Both the position numbers and the translations under genes were made by a program. From Charina bottae (Eukaryota; Chordata; Lepidosauria; Squamata; Charinaidae), in NCBI GenBank assembly GCA_023362775.1, contig JALMGJ010000002.1, positions 35,117,914-35,181,913 on the forward strand: a stretch of 64,000 nt of DNA, read 5' to 3'. Each line of letters opens with the position of its first letter. Positions within the stretch are counted from its first letter, which is position 1. The notes under the pieces are model-generated. The model saw nothing but the letters and a program-made list of their open reading frames with translations, was not told where the DNA came from and did no database searches. Positions 9,065 to 21,023 of the stretch are shown here, one piece after another.

Positions 9065-9670
9065 TCCTTGGGGAGACCCCTGACCTGCAAATATTTCACC
9101 TAACAGTTAGAAGGTCCACCTTCTCAGCTTTAAGCTTCTTAATAACCCATGGGTAGATGTCATCAGGGCCAGGTGATTTCTTCATGTACAATTTGTCAAT
9201 AAGCCTAGCACTTCTTCTCATGTCCACCACTATATGGCTCAATTCACCTCCTTCCTTTCCTGAGAACTGGAGCTGAGGCTCAGGGATCTCCCCCAATGTT
9301 TCTCTTGTGAAGATGGAAACAAAGAATTCATTCACTTTTTTTACAATTTCCTTTCCTCCTCTTAGTACACCTTTGACTTCTTCTTCATCCAAGGGACCAA
9401 CAGCCTCCCTGGCTTGCTTCCTGCTTCTAATGTATTTGCAGAATCTGTCATCATTATGTCTTCACAGTTTTAACAAAATGCTCCTCAAATGCCCTTTTTT
9501 GGTTCCTCACTGTCTCTTTGCATTTTTTTGGCCAGAATTTATGCTCCTTTTAATTTTCTTCATTAGGACAGATTTTCCACCTTCCAATGGAAAACGTTTT
9601 GGCCCTATGAGCTTCCTGTACAATGCTAGTCAATAATGTTGGCCTCTTCTTGGACTTGGGTGCCATTTAA
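9065..9670 (-). mobile_element. CR1-like LINE fragment
   Basis: The minus strand encodes VNEFFVSIFTRETLG and KKSPGPDDIYPWVIKKL, the linker and first RT motif of CR1 ORF2 (KSPGPD-I-P-V-K-L). Frames break on both sides and no 3' end is seen. It lies between the Tc1 relic and the V2R-2 flank remnant. Confidence 0.85.
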
Positions 9671-10478
9671 CTAATTTTAGGAATACATTGTGCCTGAGCC
9701 TCTACTATTGTGGCTTTAAAGAAGACCAAAGCATTCTGGGGGGAATAGGTCCCTCGCAAGGGAGAACTTCCCTCTTCCTCAGACAGACATCCTCCTTCCC
9801 CAGGACCCTTATTCTCTATAACAGAAAAGGAGCTGTCACCCTGTAAGGGGGACTCTGCTATCATGTCCCTGAAAGTCCCATGAATAAATGAATATTTATC
9901 CACGTGACACTCAGTGCAGTACACCGCGTGTATCCCGCACCCCTACTGGCTATCTACCCTTATATCCACTTTAGGAAATATATATTTCTTCAACTCTAAT
10001 CTATGTTTAGCCTGATCGTTTAAATATATTTTGGAGACGTATTCTATGTTTTCTTCTTCTTTTTAGTCTTCTTCTAGACTTTGCATGCTGTTAGATGAAG
10101 GGGGAGGGAGTTTTAAGATTGAATTTTAGCCCCTCCCCCTCTCAAGGACTCCACCCCCTGGTTGCTAGGGAACAGGAAGCCCAGCAGCTAGCCCAAGCCA
10201 GAAAACTCTCAGGGATACACTCAGAAAAAAACACCCAGAAACCTCACAAAGTACCTGGATAAATTTCCCTCCAAAACCTCACACTTGGATCCTTCTCCTC
10301 ACCCTTCCTTTTTTATAAATAATTTCCAGCCGAGCTTCCCTGTTTATCCCTCTCTGCTTCTTCTCAGCACTGAATAGCTCTAGCTACGAAGTGTAATTGA
10401 TATGATTTGGCCACTGATTGCTTTGTACCCAAATGCTGTCTTTGCTGTGACCTTCCTGACTATGAAGGCAATGCCTTT
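9671..10478. other. Unassigned spacer
   Basis: I see no convincing coding exon or named repeat. Short open frames on both strands have no recognisable motif. Confidence 0.5.
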
Positions 10479-10503
10479 TGTGTGTGTGTGTGTGTGTGTG
10501 TGT
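10479..10503. repeat. (TG)n microsatellite
   Basis: Twelve uninterrupted TG units. Confidence 0.9.
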
Positions 10504-10509
10504 CCTGAG

Positions 10510-10810
10510 TAGCAAGTTTTCTGGCTGAAAGTGTCCAGTTCCAGTCCATTCAGACAGATGGTTGTCTAGCCTTTGCTTAAATGCATCCAGAGGGAAGACG
10601 GCCCGTTTCGTAATTCAATATCAGAAACTATCTGCCTGTAAAATAAATCTATTATTTAGAGACACAGGGGAAGTTAGTATTGCCAGGGTGTGATTCTGCC
10701 ATAGTTACACAAAGGTAAGAGAAGCCCTTTAGTCCTCCAGGAAACATAGATTTTTCGCTGGCCATGTTCTCCATGCCAACCATTTCAGAATGGCCTGAGT
10801 ATCCACTGCT
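10510..10810 (+). promoter_or_regulatory. Remnant of V2R 5' flanking region
   Basis: The run 'cagacagatggttgtctagcc ... gaaactatctgcctgtaaaataaatct ... attctgcc ... gtcctccagg' closely follows the flank upstream of V2R-3 (40.07-40.36 kb) and, less closely, that of V2R-4 (50.41-50.70 kb). It stops where the Copia element begins. In both paralogues this segment is followed, within some hundred bases, by the sequence that here appears only at 29.5 kb, before V2R-2. It is therefore read as the distal half of the V2R-2 flank. Regulatory function is not shown. Confidence 0.65.
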
Positions 10811-10816
10811 TGTTAT

Positions 10817-11348
10817 GTGCAAAACAGACTGCTTAACAGTGCAATTCAGGATACACCATTTCATTTGTTCTATGGTGTGAAGCCTAAGGTAAGTCACCTC
10901 AGAATTTTTGGAAGCACAGCTTGGGTGCACATTCCAAAGCAGCTGAGGCACAAAGGGGCTTCTAAAAGAAAGAAAGCCATCTTTGTGGGGTATGAACAGA
11001 GCCAGAGGAGCTACAGATTCATACTTGGCAACCAATTAATAATCAGTAAAAGTGCTTCATTTGCTGAACAAAACTGGGACAAAATAAACTCCAGTTCTTT
11101 AGTTGATTTATCCATGAGGGAACAGCAAGATTTTGCTGATGGTGATCTGAGTGAAATAAATAAACCAGAGGAACAGCAAGCTGAACTGTCTGAAAAGACA
11201 GAGGTTTCTCAAGAAAATGGTGGGAGTCAGAATGTTAGTCCTGTCCTACCTCGCAGGTCACAAAGGTGTAACAAGGGGGTCCCTTGCACATGCTGGATTA
11301 AAAAGACTTTTCAGGTATTTACAGGGCACCAAGAACTACTGTTTAAGG
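10817..11348 (+). pseudogene. Copia pol, integrase C-terminal and linker part
   Basis: An open frame carries the Copia motif P-x-x-L-x-Y-G-x-K-P then HLRIFGSTAWVHIP and KKAIFVGYEQSQRSYR, which follow the integrase core in Ty1/copia polyproteins. The frame then shifts at about 11290 near LKRLFRYLQGTKNYCLR, a piece that normally lies after RT, so there is an internal deletion of the RT. The last 18 bp are the L1 target duplication. Confidence 0.85.
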
Positions 11349-12455
11349 AGATCGCTTCCAGGTGTTGAGGCTGTTGGTGTGCTGAACCGAGCTCTCTATC
11401 TCGGCTCCGTGGCTTCCCTGCTTGCAGCGGTTTAAAAAAAAAACTGCTGAAATTACTTCTTTGAAGAAAAGAAGATCAGAAGATTAACTACAGAAGGGTC
11501 GCTGGAATCGCCGCTCTTTCCTGACCCCCGTATTTCCACCACGGGGGAAGGGAAATTGATGCGGCAAAAGCGACTGGAGGAGACATCGTTGCTCTGCAGG
11601 AAGCTGTGAATTCTTTTAAGATAAGTAGCACCCAAACCCAACCATTTAGACACTAATTTCTGTTTTTTTTAAATTAAGATTTGCTTTATTACTATCTAAG
11701 ATCTTTCTATGGACGTGATTAATAATGCTGGTGCTTTTATAACTTTCCTGTCAAGGAGATTGTGAAATGGTGGGAGTTTAAAGACTAATTGACTTTTCAA
11801 GAAGTAAAAGTGACATTGCCTACTGACGAATGGTCTAATTGCCTAATTGGAATTATTTTGTCTTGTCTGGACTTTGAACTTTAGTGGACTAATGAATTGC
11901 TGATTTAAAATTCCCTCTTTTCTATTTTGAGGTTTCACTTTTTTAATGCTGTTTGAACATTAATAGAAATATACAAGCTATTTTTTTGAATGTTTATGCC
12001 CTGTGCATTATTGGATTTTTACTATTCTCTTTTTTATATATATACAGTAATCATATACTTTTAAGATTTTAATTGCTTGTATTTTGGAGAACAAAGACAG
12101 TTGCAGGATTGAAACCCTTTCTCTCTTTTTTTTCCTTTGGTTGGACTTGTGGATATAAATCTGCCTGAGAAACTCTGGGATTGTTTATATTTTGGCTACA
12201 ACTGAGAAAAACGTCTGCTGCATTTTTATCTTTTATTTTCTTTATGCAAGGACTTTTGTACTAACTAGATTACAACTTGACTGTCATGACAACTACTGCG
12301 AAAGGGCTGTTGTGTTTTTACTTTTTGTATTTTTTACCCACTCCCCCTTTTTTTTGAATAACTCCTATTCCCTTCTCCCTTTTTTTTTTTTTGCTTGTTT
12401 TTGTTTCCCTTTTCCTCCTGTCTTTTTTTATCTTTACAGGAATACCATTTACATC
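11349..12455 (+). other. L1 5' UTR
   Basis: About 1.1 kb from the target duplication to the ORF1 start, with poly-T/poly-A tracts and no coding frame. Unlike mammalian L1 it is A/T-rich after the first 200 bases. An internal promoter is expected from L1 biology but no specific site is identified. Confidence 0.7.
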
Positions 12456-12904
12456 ATGGCGACTGTAGCTGCCAGGGTGAAGAGAGACAGAGACAAGGAA
12501 AAGGAGAAAGAGACTGGAAGGATGTCCACAGATTCCACAGCAATACCTTCAGAACCATCAACATCAGATATGAAAAAAATATTGGATGCGATTACAACAT
12601 TGAATTAAAAAATGGAAGACTCAACTGCTACTTTAGAGAAAAAGATGGAAGATTCAATTGCTACTTTAGATTAAAAATGGATAAAAAGATAGATAACTTA
12701 GGTCAAGGGTCGGAAATGGCGGCTCGCGAGCCAGATGCGGCTCTTTGGCCCCTTGAGTGTGGCTCTTCCGCAGCTGAACTCACCCCCACCCCTTCCACGT
12801 GATAGGCCCCCGCCCGCAAACCCCGCCCCCTGGCTCTCGCACTGAGCGAGGCCCGGCGCAGCAGGGAGGCAGCGCCATCTCCAGCCGCAGCAGCCCCTGC
12901 GCGG

Positions 12905-15040
12905 AGAGAGGCAAGCAGGCAGGTAAGCGGGCAGGCCTCGTTTCCCGCCCCCCATCATTATCTTCGCTCAACGCGGGCGGGCGGGCGGAAGCGGCCGAGG
13001 GGGGCGGGCCCGGCGGCGGAGGCCAGGGCTGCCCGCTTACCTGCCTGCCTGCCTCTCTCCGCGAGGCCCCTGATCCGACTTGGACCCCGGGAAGGCAGCG
13101 GGGGGCCTCGCGGAGCGAGGCAAGCAGGCAGGTAAGCGGGCAGGCCTCGTTTCCCACCCTCCATCATCTTCTTTCTTCAACCCGGGCGGGCGGAAGCGGC
13201 CGAGGGGGGCGGGCCCGGCGGCGGAGGCCAGGGCTGCCCGCTTACCTGCCTGCCTGCCTCTCTCCGCGAGGCCCCTGATCCGACTTGGACCCCGGGAAGG
13301 CAGCGGGGGGCCTCGCGGAGCGAGGCAAGCAGGCAGGTAAGCGGGCAGGCCTCGTTTCCCACCCTCCATCATCTTCTTTCTTCAACCCGGGCGGGCGGAA
13401 GCGGCCGAGGGGGGCGGGCCCGGCGGCGGAGGCCAGGGCTGCCCGCTTACCTGCCTGCCTGCCTCTCTCCGCGAGGCCCCTGATCCGACTTGGACCCCGG
13501 GAAGGCAGCGGGGGGCCTCGCGGAGCGAGGCAAGCAGGCAGGTAAGCGGGCAGGCCTCGTTTCCCACCCTCCATCATCTTCTTTCTTCAACCCGGGCGGG
13601 CGGAAGCGGCCGAGGGGGGCGGGCCCGGCGGCGGAGGCCAGGGCTGCCCGCTTACCTGCCTGCCTGCCTTTCTCCGCGAGGCCCCAGATCCGGCTTGGAC
13701 CCCGGGAAGGCAGCGGAGGGCCTCGCGGAGGGAGGCAAGCAGGCAGGTAAGCGGGCAGGCCTCGTTTCCCACCCTCCATCGTCTTCTTCCTTCAACGCGG
13801 GCAGGCGGAAGCGGCCGAGGGGGGCGGGCCCGGCGGCGGAGGCCAGGGCTGCCCGCTTACCTGCCTGCCTGCTTCTCTCCGCGAGGCCCCCGATCCGGCT
13901 TGGACCCCGGGAAGGCAGCGGAGGGCCTCGCGGAGGGAGGCAAGCAGGCAGGTAAGCGGGCAGGCCTCGTTTCCCACCCTCCATCATCTTGTTTCTTCAA
14001 CGCGGGCGGGCGGAAGCGGCCGAGGGGGGCGGGCCCGGCGGCGGAGGCCAGGGCTGCCCGCTTACCTGCCTGCCTGCCTCTCTCCGCGAGGCCCCTGATC
14101 CGACTTGGACCCCGGGAAGGCAGCGGGGGGCCTCGCGGAGCGAGGCAAGCAGGCAGGTAAGCGGGCAGGCCTCGTTTCCCACCCTCCATCATCTTCTTTC
14201 TTCAACCCGGGCGGGCGGAAGCGGCCGAGGGGGGCGGGCCCGGCGGCGGAGGCCAGGGCTGCCCGCTTACCTGCCTGCCTGCCTTTCTCCGCGAGGCCCC
14301 AGATCCGGCTTGGACCCCGGGAAGGCAGCGGAGGGCCTCGCGGAGGGAGGCAAGCAGGCAGGTAAGCGGGCAGGCCTCGTTTCCCGCCCCCATCATCTTC
14401 TTTCTTCAACGCGGGTGGGCGGAAGCGGCCAAGGGGGGCGGGCCCGGCGGCGGAGGCGAGGGCTGCCCGCTTACCTGCCTGCCTGCCTCTCTCCGCGAGG
14501 CCCCCGATCCGGCTTGGACCCCGGGAAGGCAGTGGGGGGCCTCGCGGAGGGAGGCAGGCAGGCAGGTAAGCGGGCAGGCCTCGTTTCCCACCCTCCATCA
14601 TCTTCTTTCTTCAACGCGGGCGGGCGGAAGCGGCCGAGGGGGGCGGGCCCGGCGGCGGAGGCCAGGGCTGCCCGGTTACCTGCCTGCCTGCCTCTCTCCG
14701 CGAGGCCCCCGATCCGGCTTGGACCCCGGGAAGGCAGTGGGGGGCCTCGCGGAGGGAGGCAGGCAGGCAGGCAGGTAAGCGGGCAGGCCTCGTTTCCCAC
14801 CCTCCATCATCTTGTTTCTTCAACGCGGGCGGGCGGGCGGAAGCGGCCGAGGGGGGCGGGCCCGGCGGCGGAGGCCAGGGCTGCCCGCTTACCTGCCTGC
14901 CTGCCTCTCTCTGCGAGGCCCCCGATCCGGCTTGGACCCCGGGAAGGCAGCGGGGGCCTCGCGGAGGGAGGGAGGCAGGCAGGTAAGCGGGCAGGCCTCG
15001 TTTCCCACCCTCCATCATCTTCTTTGTTCAACGCGGGCGG
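12905..15040. repeat. 205-bp tandem array inside the hAT element
   Basis: About ten units repeat at 205 bp with very few differences (for instance landmark starts at 13080, 13285, 13490, 13695, 13900, 14105). Each unit holds two inverted arms of about 43 bp (ctgcccgcttacctgcctgc ... gcaggcaggtaagcgggcag) around a 29-bp spacer containing gacttggaccccggg. Each arm contains caggtaag, a strong splice-donor match, one on each strand. Long open frames across the array are by-products of the composition. Confidence 0.93.
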
Positions 15041-15191
15041 GCGAAGAGCGGCCGTGGGGGGGGTCGGGCGGCGACGACAAGCGGCGCGCTTCAGGCTTTC
15101 AGCGCTGGAAGGCGGGCCTCCTTCCAGCGCTGAAAGCCTGAAGCGCGTCGCTTGTCGTCGCCGCCCGACCCCCCCCACAGCCGCTCTTCGC
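15041..15191. repeat. Long palindrome at the end of the array
   Basis: Arms of about 70 bp (15041-15111 and 15121-15191, gcgaagagcggc ... gccgctcttcgc) are nearly perfect inverted copies with a 9-base spacer. It could fold into a long hairpin as DNA or RNA. Confidence 0.9.
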
Positions 15192-15396
15192 CACAGATCC
15201 CGCCGGAGCTGATCTCCCTGGACCCCGGGCAGCTGGGCCGGGTGGACGCCGTCTCCCGCCCGCAAACCCCGCCCCCTTCCACGTGATTGGCCCCCGCCTG
15301 CAAACCCCGCCCCCTGGCTCTCTAGCATTTCAAAATGTGCACGAGCATGTCAAAATGGCTCCCGGCATAAAAAGTTTGCCGACCCCTGACTTAGGT

Positions 15397-16220
15397 CAAC
15401 AACTAGATAAAAAATGGAAGATATGAAAGAAGATTTAACTAAAGAGATAAAACAGGAATTTAGAAAGGAAGTACAGAAAGTTAAGGAGGTAGTGAATAGC
15501 TTATCAGGGGAACTTAAAGAGACACAAGGACAGGTACAAAAATTAGAGACTAAATCAGAATCTATTACTAAAGATATAGAACATAATTTAGATGCTATTG
15601 CACTAGCAGAAATGAGAGAGAAAGAATTTATTTTGAGATTGAGAGCAGTTCCAGAACAATCAAATGAGAATACAAGAGAAAATATAGTTGGTGCTTTAGC
15701 CCAATTTTTAGAGATGGAAGAACAAGATCTTGACTCTGAAATAGACAAAATCTTTAGAGTCAACTCACGTTATGCTAGAGAAAAGAAAGTGCCAAGAGAT
15801 ATATTGATATATTTTGTGAGAAAAGTTATAAAAGAACAAATTTTAAAGAAACACTACAATACCAGATTAAATATAGCAGGGAAAGATATAATTGTTTTAA
15901 AAGAAGTACCCTTGAGAATATTAAGGAAAAGAAAGGATTACTCCTTCTTTACAGATAAATTAAAGCAAAATAACATACCATTTAGATGGGAAAGATTAGA
16001 AGGAGTATCTTTTATGTTTAAAGGGAAAAGATTCAAGATAACTTCCATCCTAAAAGCAAAAACATTTCTGGAGAAATACAAAACAGAGATAACTGATCCA
16101 ACTAAGGACTTGGAGGAAAAGGGAGAGACATCTAAAGATAAAGAGAAGAATGAAGATTTATCGGAGATGGGAGCTTCTGGACTGGTTCTTAAGAAAGAAC
16201 TTTTAAACATCAAAATATAA
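15397..16220 (+). pseudogene. L1 ORF1, 3' open portion
   Basis: This stretch downstream of the hAT element is an open frame from the coiled-coil end to the natural stop. It includes the RRM-like and C-terminal domains (KKVPRDILIYFVRKVIKEQI, then SFMFKGKRFKITSIL). It has no start of its own beyond an internal Met, so it is a fragment of ORF1 rather than a gene. Confidence 0.8.
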
Positions 16221-19200
16221 TGGACTATAAATACCTAACATGGAATATCAATGGGGCAAATTCCCCCCAAAAAAGAAGAAAAATCTTTCATTTTTTGAAA
16301 AAAACTGAGATTAGACATAATCTGTTTACAAGAGACTAATATTTGTAAAAAAGACACCAAGTACCTGATTCAAAAACAATTAGGAGAAGAATTTATTTCA
16401 GCTGGATTAAAAAAAACTAGGGGGGTAATTTTCTATATACAACCAAAATTGAATCCAAAGCTGATATTGACAGATGATGAAGGAAGATACATTGCAGTGG
16501 AAGTTAATATTCAAGGGACTAAAACATTGATGGTTGGACTTTACGCTCCAAACTTTGATAAAGGATTATTTTATAAAAATTTGATGGATAAACTTTTGGA
16601 TTTATCATATGAGAATTGGTGTTTTATGGGTGACTGGAATGGGGTGATTCTCCCAATGGAAGATAGACACTCGCAAAAAAATGGGAAACCTACACAGGGA
16701 AAACTATCCCAAACATTTTTTTATCTGAAAGACATGTTGGACTTACAAGATATTTGGAGACTTATGAATGGGAACTCTAAAGAATATACATATTACTCAG
16801 AGAGGTACAAATCTTTTTCCAGAATAGATATGTTTTTGATTTCTAAAAGTTTAATGATGGATGTTAATAAGGTTGAAATATTACCTAAAACTTTCTCAGA
16901 TCATAATCCTGTATTGTTATCTATCAAAGGGAAAAGGAATATATTTCGATGGAGGTTAAATGGGTCAATTTTTCGGAAAGAGGATATTGTAGATATATGT
17001 AAGAAAAAGTTAAGAGAATATTTTCTACTGAATTTAAATAAGGGTACTAGTACTCAAATTGTCTGGGATGCTAGCAAAGCTTATATGAGGGGTTATTTTA
17101 TCCAATATAATGCCCAAATGAGGAGAAAGAAATGAGAAAAAATTCAACTGATTTTAGATGAAATTAAAAGTAAAGAGATATGTTTGAGGGATAAGCCAAT
17201 GGATGACACATTGATGACTCAAATTAAATTATTACAAAAGCAAATATCGATGATTTTGATACAGGAGATAGAGACTCAAATGAAATTCACAAAACAAAAA
17301 CATTTTGAATTTGCAAACAAACCAGGAAGATGGTTAGCTTACAAACTGAGAAAACAAAGACAAAAAAATGTAATTTCTAATATACAACATGAAGGGAAAA
17401 TCTTAGTGAATAATGTAGATATACAAGAAGCTTTTCATTCTTATTATTCAGCATTGTATAAAAAACAGGATGTTCAACTAGTTGATATTGATGAATATAT
17501 GAGTAAGCAAAAACTAACTGTTCTAGATGATCAACAAAGAACAATGCTTAATAATCCTATAACAGTAGAGGAAATGACAATGGCCTTTAAGAAAATCAAC
17601 AGTGGAAAGGCACCTGGACCTGATGGACTATCGGCAGCCTATTACAAATGTTTTGAAGATGAATTATGCATACCTCTTCAGAAAACTATGAATTCGATTT
17701 TAGAAACAGGAATCATGCCAGAAACCTGGAAAGAGGCCCACATTACATTGATCCCAAAGGAACAGCAAGATTTGTAACCCGCCCAGAGTCCCTTGCATGG
17801 GAGATGGGCGGGGAATAAATTTGAAAAATAAATAAAAATAAATAAATTTGACTTCAACAAAGAATTATAGACAAATATCATTATTAAATAATGATTATAA
17901 GATATTTACAACAGTGTTGGCGGAAAGAATGAAAAATATTCTTAGAAATTTTATTCATCAAGATCAAGCAGGATTCTTAAACAAAAGACAAATTAGAGAC
18001 AATGTCAGAAATATCCTGGATGTATTGGAATATTTGGAACAACATAATGAAAAACAAGCTGCCTTGATATTTATAGATGCTGAAAAAGCCTTTGATAATT
18101 TAAATTGGTCTTTTATGTTTAAAGTATTGGAGACTATGAATTTTGGAGGAAATTTTATTAAGTGGATTAAATCGATATATACTCCCCAATTTGCAAAAAT
18201 AATTGTTAATAGAGACTTCAGTAAACCATGTGAAATACAAAAGGGAACAAGACAAGGTTGTCCCTTATCTCCACTTTTGTTTATATTGGTTTTAGAAGTT
18301 TTGCTTAGAGATATTAGACAAGATGATGGTATTCATGGTATTAGAGTTAAAAAAGAAGTTTCAAAAATTAAGAGCCTTTGCTGACGACCTAGTCATTACC
18401 TTAGAGAACCCACTGGATGGGATTGAAATATTAATACAGAAATTGAAAGACTTTGGGTCGTTAGCAGGATTTAAAGTGAATTTACAGAAAATGAAAGTTT
18501 TGACTAAAAATATGGATCATCATCAACAAGAGAAATTGAAAGAAATAATGGGATATTCAATGGAGGATAAAGTAAAGTATTTAGGAGTATATTTAACATC
18601 CAAAAATGTTAAACTGTTTAAGAACAACTATATTCCACTGTGGATGAGTATTAAAAAAGACTTAGAATGATGGGGAAAATTGCAATTATCACTATTAGGT
18701 AGAATATCAGCGATTAAAATGAATATCTTACCACAAATTTTGTATCTTTTTCAAACACTACCTATATTGATATCAGAGGAACCTTTTAAACAATGGCAGA
18801 GGGGTATTTCCAAGTTTATCTGGCAAGGAAAAAAACCAAGAATAAAATATAAAGTTTTGCAAGACTCAAAAGAAAGAAGTGGCTTAGGTCTTCCGGATTT
18901 GAAATTCTATTATGCAGCTTGTGGTTTGGTTTGGCTTAAAGAATGGGTTGTTTTGAAAAATGAAAAATTATTAAATTTGGAGGGTCATGAATTAAGATTT
19001 GGATGGCATGGATATTTATGGTATGACAAAGCTAAAGTTAATGTGGACTTTAAAAATCATTACATTAGATCTTTGTTGAGGATTTGGAATAAATATAAGC
19101 CAACCTTATGTTATAAAAGACCCTTATGGATTTCTACGCAAGAAGCATTTCATAGAACAGAAGTAAGAAATAAAGACAAATGGTTGACTTATAAGGATTT

Positions 19201-20049
19201 CTTTAAAAAGGAACAAGGACACTATATAATTAAATCAAAAGAAGAACTTGCTCTACAAGGATACACTTTTCAATGGCTTTCTTATATGCAACTTACAGAG
19301 AAGTTTAAACTAGATTTAAAAAATCTTGAATTTGAACAAACTAAATCGGAATCTGAGACACAACTATGTGAAACAGATGACCACTTAATTGCTAAAATGT
19401 ATAAATTATTGTTAAAAGGAGAAATGGTGGAAGAACAAGTTAAAGATTGTATGATTCAATGGGCAAAAAATATTGGACATAATATACAACTGCAACAATG
19501 GGAAGACATGTGGAACAAAGGATTAAAATTTACCTTGTGTTACAATTTGAAGGAAATTTTTTATAAGATGATGTATAGGTGACCCCACAAAAACTTGCTA
19601 AAATGTATGGGAATGTTTCCAACATTTGTTGGAAATGTAAAAAACAAGAGGGATCTTTTTACCATATGTGGTGGACATGTAAAGTGGCAAAGAAATTTTG
19701 GACTGAAATACATTCACTGATGCAAAATATATTACAAATACGAATTCCATTTAAACCAGAAATATTTTTACTTGGATTATTAGATGTACAAACAGAAAAA
19801 CATTTTATTAGAATTATACAATATATGATTACAGCAGCAAGACTTCTTTATGCACAAAATTGGAAAAACCAAACGTTACCAACAATACAAGAATGGATGT
19901 TAAAATTAATGGATATGGCAGAAAATGATAAATTGACATGTTTACTAAAAGAAAACTCAAATTGTTATTATCTTAAAGAGTGGAAACCATTGATGGATTA
20001 TTTGCAAAATGCAGGTGGAGCAAAGCTTGCATGGGGTTTTGATGATTAG
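16220..20049 (+). pseudogene. L1 ORF2 (endonuclease and reverse transcriptase), broken
   Basis: ORF2 starts at an ATG overlapping the ORF1 stop and begins DYKYLTWNINGANSP, the APE endonuclease start. GDWNGV and SDHNPVLLS are later nuclease motifs. RT motifs follow: KAPGPDGLSAAYYK, RQISLLNNDYKIF, QAGFLNKRQIRDN, GTRQGCPLSPLLF and FADDLVI. The cysteine motif near the end is CWKCKKQEGSFYHMWWTC. Breaks include a frameshift near 16300, stops near 17133, 18670 and 19582, a 71-bp tail insertion at 17775 and a frameshift near 18370 just before the FADD box. Inactive. Confidence 0.92.
17775..17845 (+). mobile_element. Short 5'-truncated retroelement tail in L1 ORF2
   Basis: A 71-bp tail (taacccgcccagagtccctt ... 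gggcggggaataaatttg, then AAAT repeats) sits between two copies of atttg (17770-17774 and 17846-17850). It is like the tail at 47.45-47.52 kb and belongs to an L2/SINE-type 3' end. Removing it leaves the L1 reading continuous. Confidence 0.85.
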
Positions 20050-20332
20050 ATTATATATAAATAAAATATATTAGACAAGAAATGTATATGAATATTATAT
20101 CAAATGCTAGCATGTAAGAAAAAAATTTCTTTTTTGTATTCCTATGACCATATATAGATCGGAAGTCGATTAATTTCTATATCTTTTTCTATTTCTTTCT
20201 TTTGCTTTTCTACACTTTTTTCTTTCTTTTTTTGATTTGTATTTCTATTTCCGTTCCGTTTCTAACTTTTATCTTTGTATATTTTAAAATTCAATAAAAA
20301 GTATTTTTTAAAAAAAGAACTACTGTTTAAGG

Positions 20333-20377
20333 TTATCTGCTTCTGAAACAGAGGAAAAATTAGAAAGCTGGAATGAT
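20333..20377 (+). pseudogene. Copia RNase H start
   Basis: The Copia frame resumes after the L1 and encodes LESWNDADVG, the start of the RNase H domain, before being cut by a solo LTR. Confidence 0.7.
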
Positions 20378-20382
20378 GCAGA

Positions 20383-21018
20383 TGTTGGATAAATGCTGGC
20401 TAATAGGGAGGAAGCTAGAGAAGAGTAAACAGACACAGAGTGTACCTTGTAAAAGTAAAAAAATCTTTACCTGTGGTTAAAGCAGATTATATACATAAAA
20501 TAATATACAGCTTATAAGCGGATACATAATCTTCCGTGTTGCTTCCACTGACAGACGTGAAGGAGCACAAACCTATGAGAGCAACACTCTCAGAGCCAGG
20601 TATAGCTATACACTTCTCAGTCCTCAAGGGCAGAACACATGAAGATGGCTAGAATGTCAAGAAGCAAAGGAACCATTGTTCACAGCTAAGATATACACCT
20701 CTTACCAATTTTCTGATTGGCTGAAACTTAGGTGTGAAAACACCAAGCACAAAGCATAGAACATAGCACATAGCAGAACCTGCCAAAGGGTGGCAGTGTT
20801 GCATCCAAGCAAGCATGCTGTCTCCCCACTCCCGACTTTCCCAGGACAAGCTCTTCCCACGAGAAGGTTCAGGGCTAGACATAATAATGAGCACGTGACA
20901 TTTTCACTAGCCACCTGGCTTCATATCTATGAAAGATATGAAGAAAGCCATTCAAAGCTTTGAGAAAGCTTCGTTTTATACAGATAGTGATTTGCCATTT
21001 CCCATGAGAAATCTGACA
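20383..21018. mobile_element. Solo LTR inside the Copia RNase H
   Basis: A 636-bp block begins TG and ends CA with a 5-bp duplication (gcaga at 20378-20382 and 21019-21023). Removing it joins DADVG to the DWAGDLKSTSG region of RNase H, as expected in Copia. I do not recognise its family; orientation is undecided. Confidence 0.8.
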
Positions 21019-21023
21019 GCAGA

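Larger units (their letters stand above)
12704..15388. mobile_element. Non-autonomous hAT element packed with 205-bp repeats
   Basis: The 2,685-bp block has an exact 8-bp target duplication (acttaggt at 12696-12703 and 15389-15396) and inverted ends: read inward, the right end is caggggtcggcaaac and the left end caagggtcggaaa. These ends match the hAT-Charlie/MER1 type from general knowledge. Inside are a short promoter-like module, about ten tandem repeats, a large palindrome and a second copy of the module. No transposase is present, so mobility would need a helper. Confidence 0.92.
12456..16220 (+). pseudogene. L1 ORF1 (RNA-binding protein), interrupted
   Basis: The frame starts MATVAARVKRDRDKEKEKE, continues with repeated KMEDS(T/I)ATLE heptads (coiled-coil) and, after the hAT insertion, with EDMKEDLTKEIKQEFRKEV, an RRM-like core (VPEQSNENTRENIVGALAQF) and a basic C-terminal domain. 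This is the usual order for L1 ORF1p, the trimeric nucleic-acid chaperone of the L1 particle. Breaks are TAA codons at 12606 and 12671 and the hAT element at 12704. The stop (16218-16220) overlaps the ORF2 start as TAATG. Confidence 0.88.
11349..20314 (+). mobile_element. Full-length but inactive L1 LINE with two nested insertions
   Basis: A perfect 18-bp duplication (aagaactactgtttaagg at 11331-11348 and 20315-20332) brackets a 5' UTR, ORF1, ORF2, a 3' UTR and an A-rich end with AATAAA (20292). Without the hAT element and the short tail insertion it is about 6.2 kb, a full L1 length. Both ORFs carry stops and frameshifts. The insertion is younger than the Copia element it splits and older than the hAT inside it. 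Confidence 0.93.

Noticed and set aside
12905..15040. Possible CRISPR-like array
   Set aside because: Repeats are head-to-tail 205-bp units without unique spacers, in a eukaryotic transposon.
13989..15212. 407-codon open frame on the + strand, and many 60-180-codon frames on both strands
   Set aside because: They follow the 205-bp repeat unit, appear at the same phase in every unit and on both strands, and consist of low-complexity Pro/Ala/Arg/Gly sequence. The non-coding hAT array explains them.
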